Positions 41,473 to 49,463 of a stretch of 64,000 bases of DNA are shown here, piece after piece; within the stretch, counting starts at the first letter, position 1, and each line of letters opens with the position of its first letter. The notes under the pieces were generated by a model. It did not search any database and was not told the origin of the DNA. It worked only from the letters and a program-made list of their open reading frames with translations. The position numbers and the translations under genes are program-made. Source of the stretch: Mycobacterium sp. 852002-51971_SCH5477799-a (lineage in GTDB: Bacteria > Actinomycetota > Actinomycetes > Mycobacteriales > Mycobacteriaceae); assembly GCF_001667145.1 (NCBI RefSeq), contig NZ_LZIF01000106.1, positions 97,879-161,878 on the forward strand, read 5' to 3'.

Positions 41473-42681
41473 GTGAACGGCGACCGATCACCGCAGCCTC
41501 GGAGACCTCCGGGATCGAGCCCGTCCGCGCATCCGCGTGCCGGGCAACCGGGCCCGGAACCGTCCCAGGTGATCCGCCGCCCTGGCGCGCCTTTGCCGTC
41601 ACCGACCGCCCAGACCCGGCCGCTGCACCGACAAACAACACCGCCCCCGCCTGCCGCCGCCTCGTCAACATCCCGGGTCGCGCCGCCCCGGCCGCCAGTG
41701 CCGAACCGCAAGCGAGGCAAGCTCCGCTGGGTTCGCAAGGTGGTGACGGTCCTGCTGGTGGGCGTGCTGCTGATCGGTGCGGGCCTCATCGCCGGGGCAG
41801 TCTGGTTCGACTACAAACTGCACCGCGAGCGGGTGCTCGCCGACTATCCCGGCCGCCCCGCAGCCGGCCGCGGCACCAACTGGCTGGTCGTCGGGTCGGA
41901 CAGCCGCCAGGGACTCAGCGCCGAGCAGCAACAGGACCTGGCCACCGGCGGCGACATCGGTAACGGCCGTACCGACACGATCCTGCTGATTCACGTGCCG
42001 GGTTTCGGATCCGCAGCGCCGACGACCATGGTGTCGATACCGCGCGACTCCTACGTGCCCATCCCGGGCCACGGCAAGGACAAGATCAACGCCGCGTTCG
42101 CAGTGGGCGGTGCGCAACTGCTGATTCAGACGATGGAGCGCATCACCGGGCTGCGCCTCGATCATTACGCCGAGATCGGTTTCGGCGGGTTCGCCGCGCT
42201 GGTGGACGCGCTCGGCGGGGTGACCGTATGCCCGAAGGCGCCGTTCGACGACCCGTTGGCCGGCATCGACTTGCCGGCCGGCTGCCAGACCCTGACCGGC
42301 CGAAACGCGCTCGGCTACGTCAGGTCACGCGACACCCCGCGGGCCGACCTGGACCGGATGGCCAATCAACGGCAGTTCGTGGCGGCGCTGCTGCATCGGG
42401 CCGCCAGTCCCGCGGTGTGGCTCAATCCGTGGCGCTGGTACTCGGTAACGCGCGCGGCCGCCGACGCCCTGACCGTCGACCAGTTCGACCACGTCTGGGA
42501 TCTGGCCCGGCTCGGCTGGGCACTGCACGGCACGGCCGCCGCCATGACCGTCCCGATCGGCGAGTTCACCAGCGGCGGTGCCGGCTCGGTCGTGGTGTGG
42601 AACCACGAGGAGGCGGCCAGGTTGTTCCAGGCGTTGGCATCAGACGCGCCGGTACCTTCCACATCGGGCGAGCAGCAGTAG
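41473..42681 (+). CDS. LytR-CpsA-Psr (LCP) family protein (Rv3840 region)
   Basis: A 402-residue membrane-anchored LCP protein: Pro-rich cytoplasmic N-terminus (1-75), one membrane helix at about 88-112, and an extracytoplasmic LCP domain. Core motifs are readable: WLVVGSDSRQGLS, NGRTDTILLIHV, MVSIPRDSYV, KINAAFAVGG and SRDTPRADLDRMANQRQF, with the pyrophosphate-binding Arg and Asp residues. LCP ligases attach arabinogalactan or related glycans to peptidoglycan. GTG at 41473. The H37Rv gene here is, as I recall, much shorter, so this may be the intact version. Confidence 0.88.
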   Translation: MNGDRSPQPRRPPGSSPSAHPRAGQPGPEPSQVIRRPGAPLPSPTAQTRPLHRQTTPPPPAAASSTSRVAPPRPPVPNRKRGKLRWVRKVVTVLLVGVLLIGAGLIAGAVWFDYKLHRERVLADYPGRPAAGRGTNWLVVGSDSRQGLSAEQQQDLATGGDIGNGRTDTILLIHVPGFGSAAPTTMVSIPRDSYVPIPGHGKDKINAAFAVGGAQLLIQTMERITGLRLDHYAEIGFGGFAALVDALGGVTVCPKAPFDDPLAGIDLPAGCQTLTGRNALGYVRSRDTPRADLDRMANQRQFVAALLHRAASPAVWLNPWRWYSVTRAAADALTVDQFDHVWDLARLGWALHGTAAAMTVPIGEFTSGGAGSVVVWNHEEAARLFQALASDAPVPSTSGEQQ

Positions 42682-42701
42682 CGGTCGACCTAACCGCTGC
42701 C

Positions 42702-43514
42702 CTAGCCTGCACGATTGCCCTGCAGCCATGCTTTGGTGCGACCCGGGTGGTGCGTCGCGAGCCAGGCCACCCCGACGTCGCGGCAGAAATCGATGTCCTC
42801 GTAGTCGTCGACGTTCCAGCAGTAGACTGCCCTGCCCTGGGCGATGGCGCGGTCGGCGAGTCGCGGATAGTCCTTCAGCGTCGTCACCGAAGGCCCCACG
42901 GCCGTGGCGCCGATGGCGGTGGGTGCACCGCTGGTCAAATAGCGCGCGGTCCTGCCGAGCAGCACCGTGGGCAGCAGCGGGGCGGCTCGCCGGATCCGCC
43001 ACACCGCGGACGCCGAGAACGACATCACCACCGCGCGGGACCGGTCCGCCGAGGCGGGCGCGGCGATGCCGAAACGATGCAGCGCGGCGAGCAACTTGGT
43101 CTCCACCAATGATCCGTATCGCACGGGGTGTTTGGTTTCGATGAACAGCTTCACCGGACGACGCCAATCCAGAACGAGTGAAACCAGCGCGTCCAGCGTC
43201 AACAAACTGGTGTCACCGTGCGTGCCGTCTTCTCGCCAGCTGCCGTGCCACGCCCCGTACTCGAGCTCGCGCAGCTCGGCCAGCGTCATGGTGCTGACCA
43301 AACCCGCCCCGGTCGAGGTCCGGTCCAGCCGGCGGTCGTGCACGCACACCAGATGTCCGTCGCGGGTCAATCGCACGTCGCACTCGACGCCGTCGGCGCC
43401 TTCTTTGAGGGCGAGGTCATAGGCGGCCAGCGTGTGTTCGGGCCGCGCGGCCGAGGCGCCGCGGTGGGCGACGACATAGGGGTGCCCGGCGAGCACCTCG
43501 TCGGCCCACGACAT
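42702..43514 (-). CDS. glpQ1: Glycerophosphodiester phosphodiesterase GlpQ1
   Basis: A 270-residue cytosolic GDPD TIM-barrel that cleaves glycerophosphodiesters to glycerol-3-phosphate and an alcohol. Visible: VVAHRGASAARPEHT (catalytic His, Glu), GADGVECDVRLTRDG (metal Glu/Asp), VCVHDRRLDRT (second catalytic His), and the C-terminal VYCWNVDDYEDI. No signal peptide, so it acts inside the cell. It lies four bases downstream of the zinc-ribbon membrane gene and is probably in its operon. Orthologue Rv3842c. Confidence 0.93.
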   Translation of the reverse strand: MSWADEVLAGHPYVVAHRGASAARPEHTLAAYDLALKEGADGVECDVRLTRDGHLVCVHDRRLDRTSTGAGLVSTMTLAELRELEYGAWHGSWREDGTHGDTSLLTLDALVSLVLDWRRPVKLFIETKHPVRYGSLVETKLLAALHRFGIAAPASADRSRAVVMSFSASAVWRIRRAAPLLPTVLLGRTARYLTSGAPTAIGATAVGPSVTTLKDYPRLADRAIAQGRAVYCWNVDDYEDIDFCRDVGVAWLATHHPGRTKAWLQGNRAG

Positions 43515-43518
43515 ACCC

Positions 43519-44568
43519 CTATGCTGCCGGTTCCTGCCCCTTCAACTCAACTGGGTCAGTCGAGGCCGGTGCGGCAGGCCGGTCATCGGGAACCGCGACC
43601 CAGCGATGCGCGGGGCGCGCGACGGGTTTGCGCTGGAATCCCTCGAAGACGCGGGTGGCGGCGGCCAGCGTGGCGGCCGCGAACAGGTACGCGAAGACCA
43701 TCAGGACGGTGTTGTTGGCGATGCCCTGGGCATCGGTGGCGAAGCTGGTCGCGATGGCCGCGATGGACACGGCGTAACTGCACACCCACGCGCCCCACCA
43801 CTGCAGGATCGTCGTGCGCAGCCGGGCGTAGTGCTCCTCGAGTAGTGCCAGCTCGATCACGTACACCGGGGCCCACAGCAGATTGGCCAGCGGCACGACG
43901 CATCCCGCCCACAACGCCCGCGGCGAACGCTGCTCGGGCAACCCGTAGTGGGCGAACACGGCGGCGCGGCGGGCGATCATCCAGCGGATCAGCTGCACAC
44001 CCGAGGCGATCACCGCGGCACCCGCGCCCACGCTGGCGAGCACGCCAAGCCAGTCGGCTCCCATGGCGACCCAGGAGTTCAGCAAGGTGTTCCGGTTGAT
44101 CACCTGCAGCACGTACCGCACCACGTAGACCAGGGCGGCGATGCTGAGCACCAGCACGCTGACGAACGACGTGGTGCGCACGATCTGCGCGGGCGGCCCC
44201 GCCTGCGGGGGTGCTGCGGCGACGGCGGGCGTCTGCTCGACGCGGTCGGCCAAGCTCCAGCGCGGTATGACGGCGTAGCGCGGCGTGGGCCCTAACGGGC
44301 GGCGGCCCCGCCGGGTCGGCGGCGCCGCTCCGGGCCGCACGGCTATCCAGCGGTAGCCGGGCGGTAGCCGCGGCGGCGTGCGCTGCCAACTCGGCGGCGG
44401 CGCCGACGGGCGAGCCTGCGCCGGTGCGGCGGACGCACTCCATCGCGGGTCGGCCGGCGGGCCATCATGCGTGGGCGCCATCAGGGCCCCGCGGCACCGC
44501 GGACACCACTCGCGCTGTCGATCGCGCACGTTCCAGCGCGTGCCGCACTGGGAGCACACCTGGATCAC
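43519..44568 (-). CDS. Zinc-ribbon membrane protein, DUF4328-like (Rv3843c orthologue)
   Basis: A 349-residue protein with a zinc ribbon at residues 5-27 (VCSQCGTRW and EWCPRCRG), a Pro/Arg-rich linker, then a membrane domain with five or six helices (VLVLSIAALVYVVRYVLQ, WAGCVVPLANLLWAPVYVIELALL). The DUF4328 family is widespread in actinobacteria; the function is unknown. GTG at 44568. The gene leads a two-gene unit with glpQ1 and reads away from the DnaA-box region. Confidence 0.82.
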   Translation of the reverse strand: MIQVCSQCGTRWNVRDRQREWCPRCRGALMAPTHDGPPADPRWSASAAPAQARPSAPPPSWQRTPPRLPPGYRWIAVRPGAAPPTRRGRRPLGPTPRYAVIPRWSLADRVEQTPAVAAAPPQAGPPAQIVRTTSFVSVLVLSIAALVYVVRYVLQVINRNTLLNSWVAMGADWLGVLASVGAGAAVIASGVQLIRWMIARRAAVFAHYGLPEQRSPRALWAGCVVPLANLLWAPVYVIELALLEEHYARLRTTILQWWGAWVCSYAVSIAAIATSFATDAQGIANNTVLMVFAYLFAAATLAAATRVFEGFQRKPVARPAHRWVAVPDDRPAAPASTDPVELKGQEPAA

Positions 44569-44685
44569 CGGACCAGACTAACGCCGTCCCGGCGCGTGCC
44601 GAGGAACACGGGCCGCGGGCCCGCGCGAGCGCTCGTGCTTGACAACCGTAGGAGCCAGCTCGGCAACCGACCGAGCCGCCAAAGA

Positions 44686-44783
44686 CTATCCACAGTTTCC
44701 ACAGGTTTATCCACAGCCCTGACGTGGGTACAACAAGCATCGCTACAGCCTCTGGCGGCAGACCGTATTGTCTCTGTGGATAA
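44686..44783. promoter_or_regulatory. Cluster of DnaA-box-like sequences
   Basis: Within 98 bases: CTATCCACA at 44686-44694 (8 of 9), GTTTCCACA at 44695-44703 (7 of 9), TTATCCACA at 44707-44715 (9 of 9) and, on the other strand, TTATCCACA at 44775-44783 (9 of 9). The first three are in one orientation and almost end to end, the fourth inverted. There is no dnaA or dnaN here, so this is not oriC itself. It may titrate or load DnaA, or regulate the flanking genes. Confidence 0.6.
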
Positions 44784-44985
44784 CAAGCCGGGCTCGCGAC
44801 ACCGTCGAGACAGCCCCAGACCGGCCATTGAGCGAAATCACTTGCCTTGCTAAGCAATGGCACGGCCGTGCCAGCTGGCGACCCGTTTCCCCCGGGTGTC
44901 CTGCGGTTATCGCCAACCCACAGCTCAGCGCATCATTTTCTCAACCTCGCCACGAAGCGCTATGATCGCGTTCGCAAAACGTATT

Positions 44986-45001
44986 TGTGACTCACCTCAC
45001 T
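44986..45001. promoter_or_regulatory. CRP-type palindrome upstream of the small membrane gene
   Basis: TGTGA-CTCACC-TCACT matches the CRP consensus at nine of ten positions. It ends 31 bases before the ATG at 45033. Confidence 0.45.
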
Positions 45002-45032
45002 GAGCCGAGGTGACCGGGGTGGAAGGCGAGTG

Positions 45033-45188
45033 ATGGCCACGCATTCGTTTGGTCCGGCTGCACCGGACCCGTCGAAGTCGTATTGCGGTTCGGCGGCGTG
45101 GAATCACAGCTATAGCATCGCCGCCCTGCGCGCCGGGTTGATCGCCCTGGCGTTGCTCGCGGTGCTGGTGATCATCGTCTTGTCTTGA
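45033..45188 (+). CDS. 51-residue single-span membrane protein
   Basis: A short gene likely to be missed by gene callers. ATG at 45033 with GGAAGG six bases upstream; TGA at 45186-45188. The protein has a polar N-terminus (MATHSFGPAAPDPSKSYCG, one Cys) and a single membrane helix at about residues 29-50 (AALRAGLIALALLAVLVI) ending just before the C-terminus, so a type II/tail-anchored layout. Codon third positions are strongly G/C in the helix, as expected for coding DNA in this genome. A CRP-type site lies just upstream and sodA follows 148 bases later in the same direction. Function unknown. Confidence 0.68.
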   Translation: MATHSFGPAAPDPSKSYCGSAAWNHSYSIAALRAGLIALALLAVLVIIVLS

Positions 45189-45336
45189 ATCGCCGCCGAG
45201 CGGGTATCCGCGTTCCGGCTCACAAGCGTCGTTCTTGCGGAGCGCGCGGTCATGGAGCAGGGTTGATAACGGCTGGCCGCCGGCAGGCGGTCCCGCGCGA
45301 CTGAGCTTCAAGACGACAATCGAAGAAAGGAATGCC

Positions 45337-45960
45337 GTGGCTGAATACACTCTGCCCGACCTGGACTGGGACTATGCAGCGTTGGAACCGCATATCTCGG
45401 GGCAGATCAACGAGATCCACCACAGTAAGCACCACGCCACTTACGTCAAAGGCGTGAACGACGCTGTGTCCAAGCTCGAAGAGGCCCGCGCCAACGAGGA
45501 CCACGCTGCGATCTTCCTGAACGAAAAGAACCTCGCTTTCCACTTGGGCGGTCACGTCAATCACTCGATCTGGTGGAAGAACCTGTCGCCGGACGGAGGC
45601 GACAAGCCGACTGGTGAACTGGCCGCCGCCATCGACGACGCGTTCGGATCCTTCGACCGATTCCGCGCGCAGTTCAGCGCTGCCGCCAACGGGCTGCAGG
45701 GGTCGGGCTGGGCGGTCCTGGGCTACGACACCCTGGGTAACCGGCTGCTGACCTTCCAGCTGTACGACCAGCAGGCCAACGTTCCGCTGGGCATCATCCC
45801 CTTGCTGCAGGTCGACATGTGGGAGCACGCCTTCTACCTGCAGTACAAGAATGTCAAGGCGGATTACGTGAAGGCTTTCTGGAACGTCGTCAACTGGGCG
45901 GACGTGCAGAAGCGCTACGCGGCTGCGACGTCGCAAACGCAGGGCCTGATTTTCGGCTGA
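45337..45960 (+). CDS. sodA: Superoxide dismutase SodA (Fe/Mn family)
   Basis: A 207-residue Fe/Mn superoxide dismutase, the same length as Rv3846. Metal ligands are His28, His76, Asp160 and His164 (VDMWEHAF). Residue 145 is Gln (QLYDQQANVP) where M. tuberculosis has the His of its iron enzyme, a change linked with manganese preference. The GTG at 45337 gives VAEYTLPDLDWDY; GAAAGG lies upstream. No signal peptide: the enzyme is exported by SecA2 or leakage in other mycobacteria. A strong terminator follows. Confidence 0.97.
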   Translation: MAEYTLPDLDWDYAALEPHISGQINEIHHSKHHATYVKGVNDAVSKLEEARANEDHAAIFLNEKNLAFHLGGHVNHSIWWKNLSPDGGDKPTGELAAAIDDAFGSFDRFRAQFSAAANGLQGSGWAVLGYDTLGNRLLTFQLYDQQANVPLGIIPLLQVDMWEHAFYLQYKNVKADYVKAFWNVVNWADVQKRYAAATSQTQGLIFG

Positions 45961-45978
45961 CTTTCATTTCGATCGGCG

Positions 45979-46018
45979 GGGGCGTCGCGCGGTTTGCGCG
46001 GCGCCCCAGTCGTTTTTT
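45979..46018 (+). terminator. Intrinsic terminator after sodA
   Basis: GGGGCG-T-CGCGC pairs with GCGCG-G-CGCCCC (12 pairs including one T-G) around a five-base loop at 45979-46007. It is followed by AGTCG and a run of six T at 46013-46018. This is the clearest Rho-independent terminator in the window. Confidence 0.88.
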
Positions 46019-46161
46019 CTGACCATTGACCGACCGCGGAACAGCTTGCGTCCGCGTCGCTGACCGTGTCGTGTTGCACCGCGCCTAAACCGCAGGCATG
46101 CTGAATTATTCGGGCTTACCAGTGTGGTTATTCCAAGCGGAGGCGTCGCGCGGAGGTCGAA

Positions 46162-46695
46162 ATGGAAAGTGGGTCGGACGGGCCTATCGGGGTTTCCCCG
46201 TTCCATTCTCGTGGGGCCTTGAAAGGTTTCGTGATCTCCGGGCGCTGGCCCGACTCGACCAAAGAATGGGCCCAGCTGCTCATGGTCGCGGTCAGAATCG
46301 CGTCTTTGCCCGGATTGCTTTCCACCACAACGGTCTTCGGAGCCCGTGAGGAATTGCCGGACGAGCCCGAACCCGGCACGGTTGGGCTGGTGCTGGCCGA
46401 GGGCACGGTATTCGGTGAATCCGCTATCCAGCCAGGCTATTTCGCAGATCATCAGCCGCCGGCCCTGCTGATGTTGCACCCGCCCTCGGAAACGACGCCG
46501 TCACTGCCCGAATGCACCGGGGCCGCCTCGGGATGCGTACTGCTGCCCGGATTGCCATATTTGGGACTCGAGCATCGGGCGGCATGGGTGGAAGCGGAGG
46601 CGGACGGCACCGTTACCTCGATGGTGAGCCGGGTCGGTGTCGACCCGATCACTCATCCCGATACGGCAATACTGGCAATGCTGCTCGCGGCATAA
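46162..46695 (+). CDS. Conserved protein of unknown function (Rv3847 orthologue)
   Basis: A 177-residue protein, the same length as Rv3847, with ATG at 46162 and GGAGG five bases upstream. It shows no signal peptide or transmembrane helix beyond a moderately hydrophobic stretch (LLMVAVRIASLPGLL). The C-terminal half has three Cys (PECTGAASGCVLL and none paired further on). Family unknown to me, mycobacteria-specific as far as I know. Flanked by sodA's terminator upstream and a pseudogene downstream, so likely transcribed alone. Confidence 0.8.
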   Translation: MESGSDGPIGVSPFHSRGALKGFVISGRWPDSTKEWAQLLMVAVRIASLPGLLSTTTVFGAREELPDEPEPGTVGLVLAEGTVFGESAIQPGYFADHQPPALLMLHPPSETTPSLPECTGAASGCVLLPGLPYLGLEHRAAWVEAEADGTVTSMVSRVGVDPITHPDTAILAMLLAA

Positions 46696-46941
46696 CGAAA
46701 TGCCCGATAACAGTTCGGGTCTCGAATGCCGCAAATACGGCTGACCGAACTCCGCCGGCTCGCTGGCGTACGCCGAATGGGCCCATTAACCTGAGACGGT
46801 TAGCGAAGGGGAGTAGCCCCCAATCGTCGAGTCGACATACTGGCGCACAGCCCGGCCGGCGGACCGGTTCAACCGGTGGACGAGACCTTCGACCGGAGTT
46901 CGACGACTTGTCGTCGACGACGTGTCGAAAGGTCGTCCGAC

Positions 46942-47182
46942 ATGCTCGCCGCCACGCTGTTGACCCTGGGAGTGGTGTTCGTCGCCGAACTCGGCGACAG
47001 GTCCCAGCTGATCACGATGACCTACGCGGATCCTGTTCGACAGCGCTCTGGCCTGGCGCGGGGTCGCCGTCGCCGCGACCCTCGCCGTGGCGATCGTCGC
47101 CCTCGTATCCGCGGTCGCGCAGACGTCGCGGCGCCGCCGAACCGCCGCGGCGATCGGCGCCGGACGACCGCGTGCCGGCTAA
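46942..47182 (+). pseudogene. GDT1/UPF0016-family membrane protein, internally deleted (Rv3848 remnant)
   Basis: ATG at 46942 starts MLAATLLTLGVVFVAELGD, ending with the ExGD(K/R)(S/T) signature (ELGDRSQLITMTYA), the first cation-binding motif of the GDT1/TMEM165 family. At 47029 the frame breaks. In another frame from 47030 the typical C-terminal helix of the family continues (ILFDSALAWRGVAVAATLAV) and ends at a TAA at 47180-47182. The middle, including the second ExGD motif, is missing. A full gene would be about 300 codons. A deletion of some 650 bases with a frame change explains this; the residual frame to 47394 is spurious. Confidence 0.75.
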
Positions 47183-47587
47183 GTAAACGGCCTCGCCCAC
47201 CGATGTCCGGTGCCGTTTCCCGGGCACCGGGGCCGCGTTTCGCGCTCGGCAGCAAAGGGTGCGCTAAATCGTCCCAGGTTGCTGATCCGTTGCGGTGCGG
47301 TCGCTCAGCACGGCGCGGCATATTGTCGCCCCCGTCAGCAGGCCATTCGCCCGCCACTTCGGAACGACCGGCCGATTCTGCGGATAACCTGTGAGTTCCA
47401 TCGATTTAGTGGACACCCCAGCGAATCAGTTAGACGCTCGTCAAGTGAGGGGTTGGTAGGCGCTAGCTATGCCCATCGGCGTTCCCTCGGGGTTTGCACC
47501 TGGATACGGTTACCAAGCCTCGCTACCATGATCAGCAAATACACCTAGGTAATAGTTCACTTCTACAGCCAAGTGGAGGTCATATCG
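47183..47587. other. 405-base gap upstream of espR
   Basis: No gene seen. The 120 bases before espR are AT-richer and should contain its promoter and autoregulatory EspR sites. EspR sites are loose, so I do not mark single ones. Confidence 0.5.
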
Positions 47588-47986
47588 ATGAGCACGACGT
47601 TCGCTGCTCGCCTGAACCGCCTGTTCGACACGGTGTATCCACCCGGGCGCGGGCCGCACACGTCCGCGGAAGTGATCGCGGCGCTCAAGGCGGAGGGCAT
47701 CACGATGTCGGCTCCCTACCTCTCCCAACTGCGTTCCGGCAACCGCACCAACCCTTCGACAGCGACCATGGCCGCTCTGGCCAACTTCTTCCGGATCAAG
47801 TCGGCCTACTTCACCGACGACGAGTACTACGAGAAGCTCGACAGGGAGCTGTCGTGGTTGGCCACGACGCGCGACGACAATGTGCGCCGCATCGCGGTGC
47901 GCACGGCCGAGCTTTCCCCCGAGGCGCAGCGTGAGGTCTTGGAGCGGGTCAACGAGTTGCGCCGGGCCGAGCACTTGGACGCCTGA
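47588..47986 (+). CDS. espR: Nucleoid-associated regulator EspR
   Basis: A 132-residue DNA-binding protein, the same length as Rv3849. The N-terminal HTH (HTSAEVIAALKAEG and TMSAPYLSQLRSGNR) and the C-terminal dimerisation helices (RTAELSPEAQREVLERV) are intact. EspR activates espACD for ESX-1 secretion in M. tuberculosis and also acts as a global nucleoid protein. ATG at 47588 follows GTGGAGG; the frame runs five codons further without a start signal. Whether an espACD locus exists here cannot be seen. Confidence 0.96.
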   Translation: MSTTFAARLNRLFDTVYPPGRGPHTSAEVIAALKAEGITMSAPYLSQLRSGNRTNPSTATMAALANFFRIKSAYFTDDEYYEKLDRELSWLATTRDDNVRRIAVRTAELSPEAQREVLERVNELRRAEHLDA

Positions 47987-48117
47987 CGCCCAGGCGTGGC
48001 CACCGGGCCTAAAGGCCGGCCCTGCAGGGCTGCCGCCCGCCCATTCCGATTAGGGTTGGCTCAGCGGATCGCGCACCGCGAGCGCTGATCCACGAGATAA
48101 CCGGGAGGCGGCCGGGA

Positions 48118-48774
48118 ATGGGCCTGTTCGGCAAGCGAAAGAGTCGCGCGACGCGTCGCGCTGAAGCCCGCGCGATCAAGGCCCGCGCGAAGCTCGAGGC
48201 CAAGCTGGCCGCGAAAAACGAGGTTCGGCGCGTCAAGTCCGCTCAACGGACGGAGGCCAAGGCGCTGCGTGCGCAGCTCAAGGCGCAGCGCGACACCGAC
48301 CGCAATGCATTGAAAGTCGCTGAGGCCGAACTCAAAGCCGCGCGGGAGGGCAAGATTTTCTCACCGACACGAATCCGGCGCGTGCTCACGGTGTCTCGGC
48401 TGCTCGCGCCGATCCTCACCCCGCTCATCTACCGTGCGGCGGTCGCGGTCCGCGCGCAGATCGATCAGCGCCGCGCGGATCAGCTCGGCGTTCCGCTAGC
48501 CCAGATCGGCCAGTTCTCCGGTCACGGCGCCCAGCTGTCCGCGCGCATCGCCGGGGCGGAAAAGTCGCTGCGGATGGTGCAGGACAAGAAGCCCAAGGAT
48601 GCCGAGACCAAGCAGTTCGTGACCGCGATCGCCGAGCGGCTCACCGATCTGTCGGCGGCGATCACCGCCGCGGAGAACATGACCGTCGCGCGGCGCCGAG
48701 CGGCCCATTCCGCCATCTCTTCGCAGCTCGACGGCATCGAGGCGGACCTGATGGCCCGCCTCGGGCTGAGCTGA
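48118..48774 (+). CDS. Coiled-coil protein, DUF6474-like (Rv3850 orthologue)
   Basis: A 218-residue protein, the same length as Rv3850. Residues 1-75 are a highly basic Ala/Arg/Lys helix (coiled coil or nucleic-acid or membrane contact). A short hydrophobic segment (VSRLLAPILTPLIYRAAVAVRAQ, about 95-117) could lie in the membrane. The C-terminal half is again helical. ATG at 48118 gives MGLFGKRKSRATRR, with GGGAGGCGGCCGGGA upstream. Function unknown. Confidence 0.85.
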   Translation: MGLFGKRKSRATRRAEARAIKARAKLEAKLAAKNEVRRVKSAQRTEAKALRAQLKAQRDTDRNALKVAEAELKAAREGKIFSPTRIRRVLTVSRLLAPILTPLIYRAAVAVRAQIDQRRADQLGVPLAQIGQFSGHGAQLSARIAGAEKSLRMVQDKKPKDAETKQFVTAIAERLTDLSAAITAAENMTVARRRAAHSAISSQLDGIEADLMARLGLS

Positions 48775-48800
48775 CCACCCGCACGGAACGCAGCACCGGC

Positions 48801-49463
48801 ATGTCAGTTCGAAGCAGGTGGATCTCGCGCAGTCTGATCGCGCTCTGCGGGGCCGCCGCCCTGTATGCCGGGGCGGCCGCCCAAACCCCCGCCGCCAGGG
48901 CGCACGTGCACGCCAGCAGCGATAACGCGGTACGCGGAGCCATGGCGATCGTCACGTTCCAGGTGCCGAACGAATCGAACACCGAGTCGCTGACCACGGC
49001 GTTGACCATCACGCTGCCCAACGTCTCCTCGGCCCGCACCGAAAGCCTGCCCGGCTGGACGGCCAAGCTCGACCGCGACGCCGCCTCGGGCACCGTGCGC
49101 TCGGTGACGTGGACGGCCACCCTCAACGGCGGAATCGGACCAGATCAATTCGGGCTGTTCCGGTTGTCGGTGAAGTTGCCCGACACCGATACCGTCAGCT
49201 TCCCCGCCGCGCAGACCTACGCAGACGGGACCGTCGTGAACTGGAATCAGCAGCCGCTGCCCGACGGGAGCGAGCCGGAGCACCCGGTGCCCACGCTCAG
49301 CCTCGCCGCCACCCCGGCGCACCAACAGCACGGGCCGCCGAATCCCGCGCCCGCCGCGGCGCGGTCGACCGCGGCCGACAACACCGCGCGGCTGCTGGGC
49401 GGCGCGGCTCTGGTGGTCGCGGCCGCAGGCGTCGCGATCGCAATGGCCCGCCGACGGGCATGA
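48801..49463 (+). CDS. YcnI-like (DUF1775) copper-binding exported protein
   Basis: A 220-residue exported protein: signal peptide residues 1-34, cleaved at ARA-HVHASS so the mature N-terminus begins with His-Val-His, a copper-binding motif of YcnI. The DUF1775 domain follows (IVTFQVPNESNTESLTTAL, LPGWTAKLDRD, QFGLFRLSVKLP, NWNQQP). A Pro-rich linker leads to a C-terminal membrane helix (LLGGAALVVAAAGVAIAMA). It overlaps the CopC-like gene by ATGA, so both are made together. In H37Rv this position is occupied by the short Rv3851. Confidence 0.88.
   Translation: MSVRSRWISRSLIALCGAAALYAGAAAQTPAARAHVHASSDNAVRGAMAIVTFQVPNESNTESLTTALTITLPNVSSARTESLPGWTAKLDRDAASGTVRSVTWTATLNGGIGPDQFGLFRLSVKLPDTDTVSFPAAQTYADGTVVNWNQQPLPDGSEPEHPVPTLSLAATPAHQQHGPPNPAPAAARSTAADNTARLLGGAALVVAAAGVAIAMARRRA

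Larger units (their letters stand above)
44569..45032. other. 464-base gap upstream of Rv3843c
   Basis: No convincing gene on either strand. It holds the DnaA-box cluster at 44686-44783 and the CRP-type site at 44986-45001. The promoter of the zinc-ribbon gene and that of the 51-residue membrane gene should both be here. Confidence 0.6.

Noticed and set aside
44686..44783. Chromosomal origin oriC
   Set aside because: dnaA and dnaN do not flank the site and there is no AT-rich unwinding stretch; only the box cluster is claimed.
46512..47186. 224-codon plus-strand frame from inside Rv3847 to the end of the pseudogene
   Set aside because: It starts out of frame within Rv3847 and is Arg/Ser-rich without domain; the GDT1 remnant explains the DNA better.
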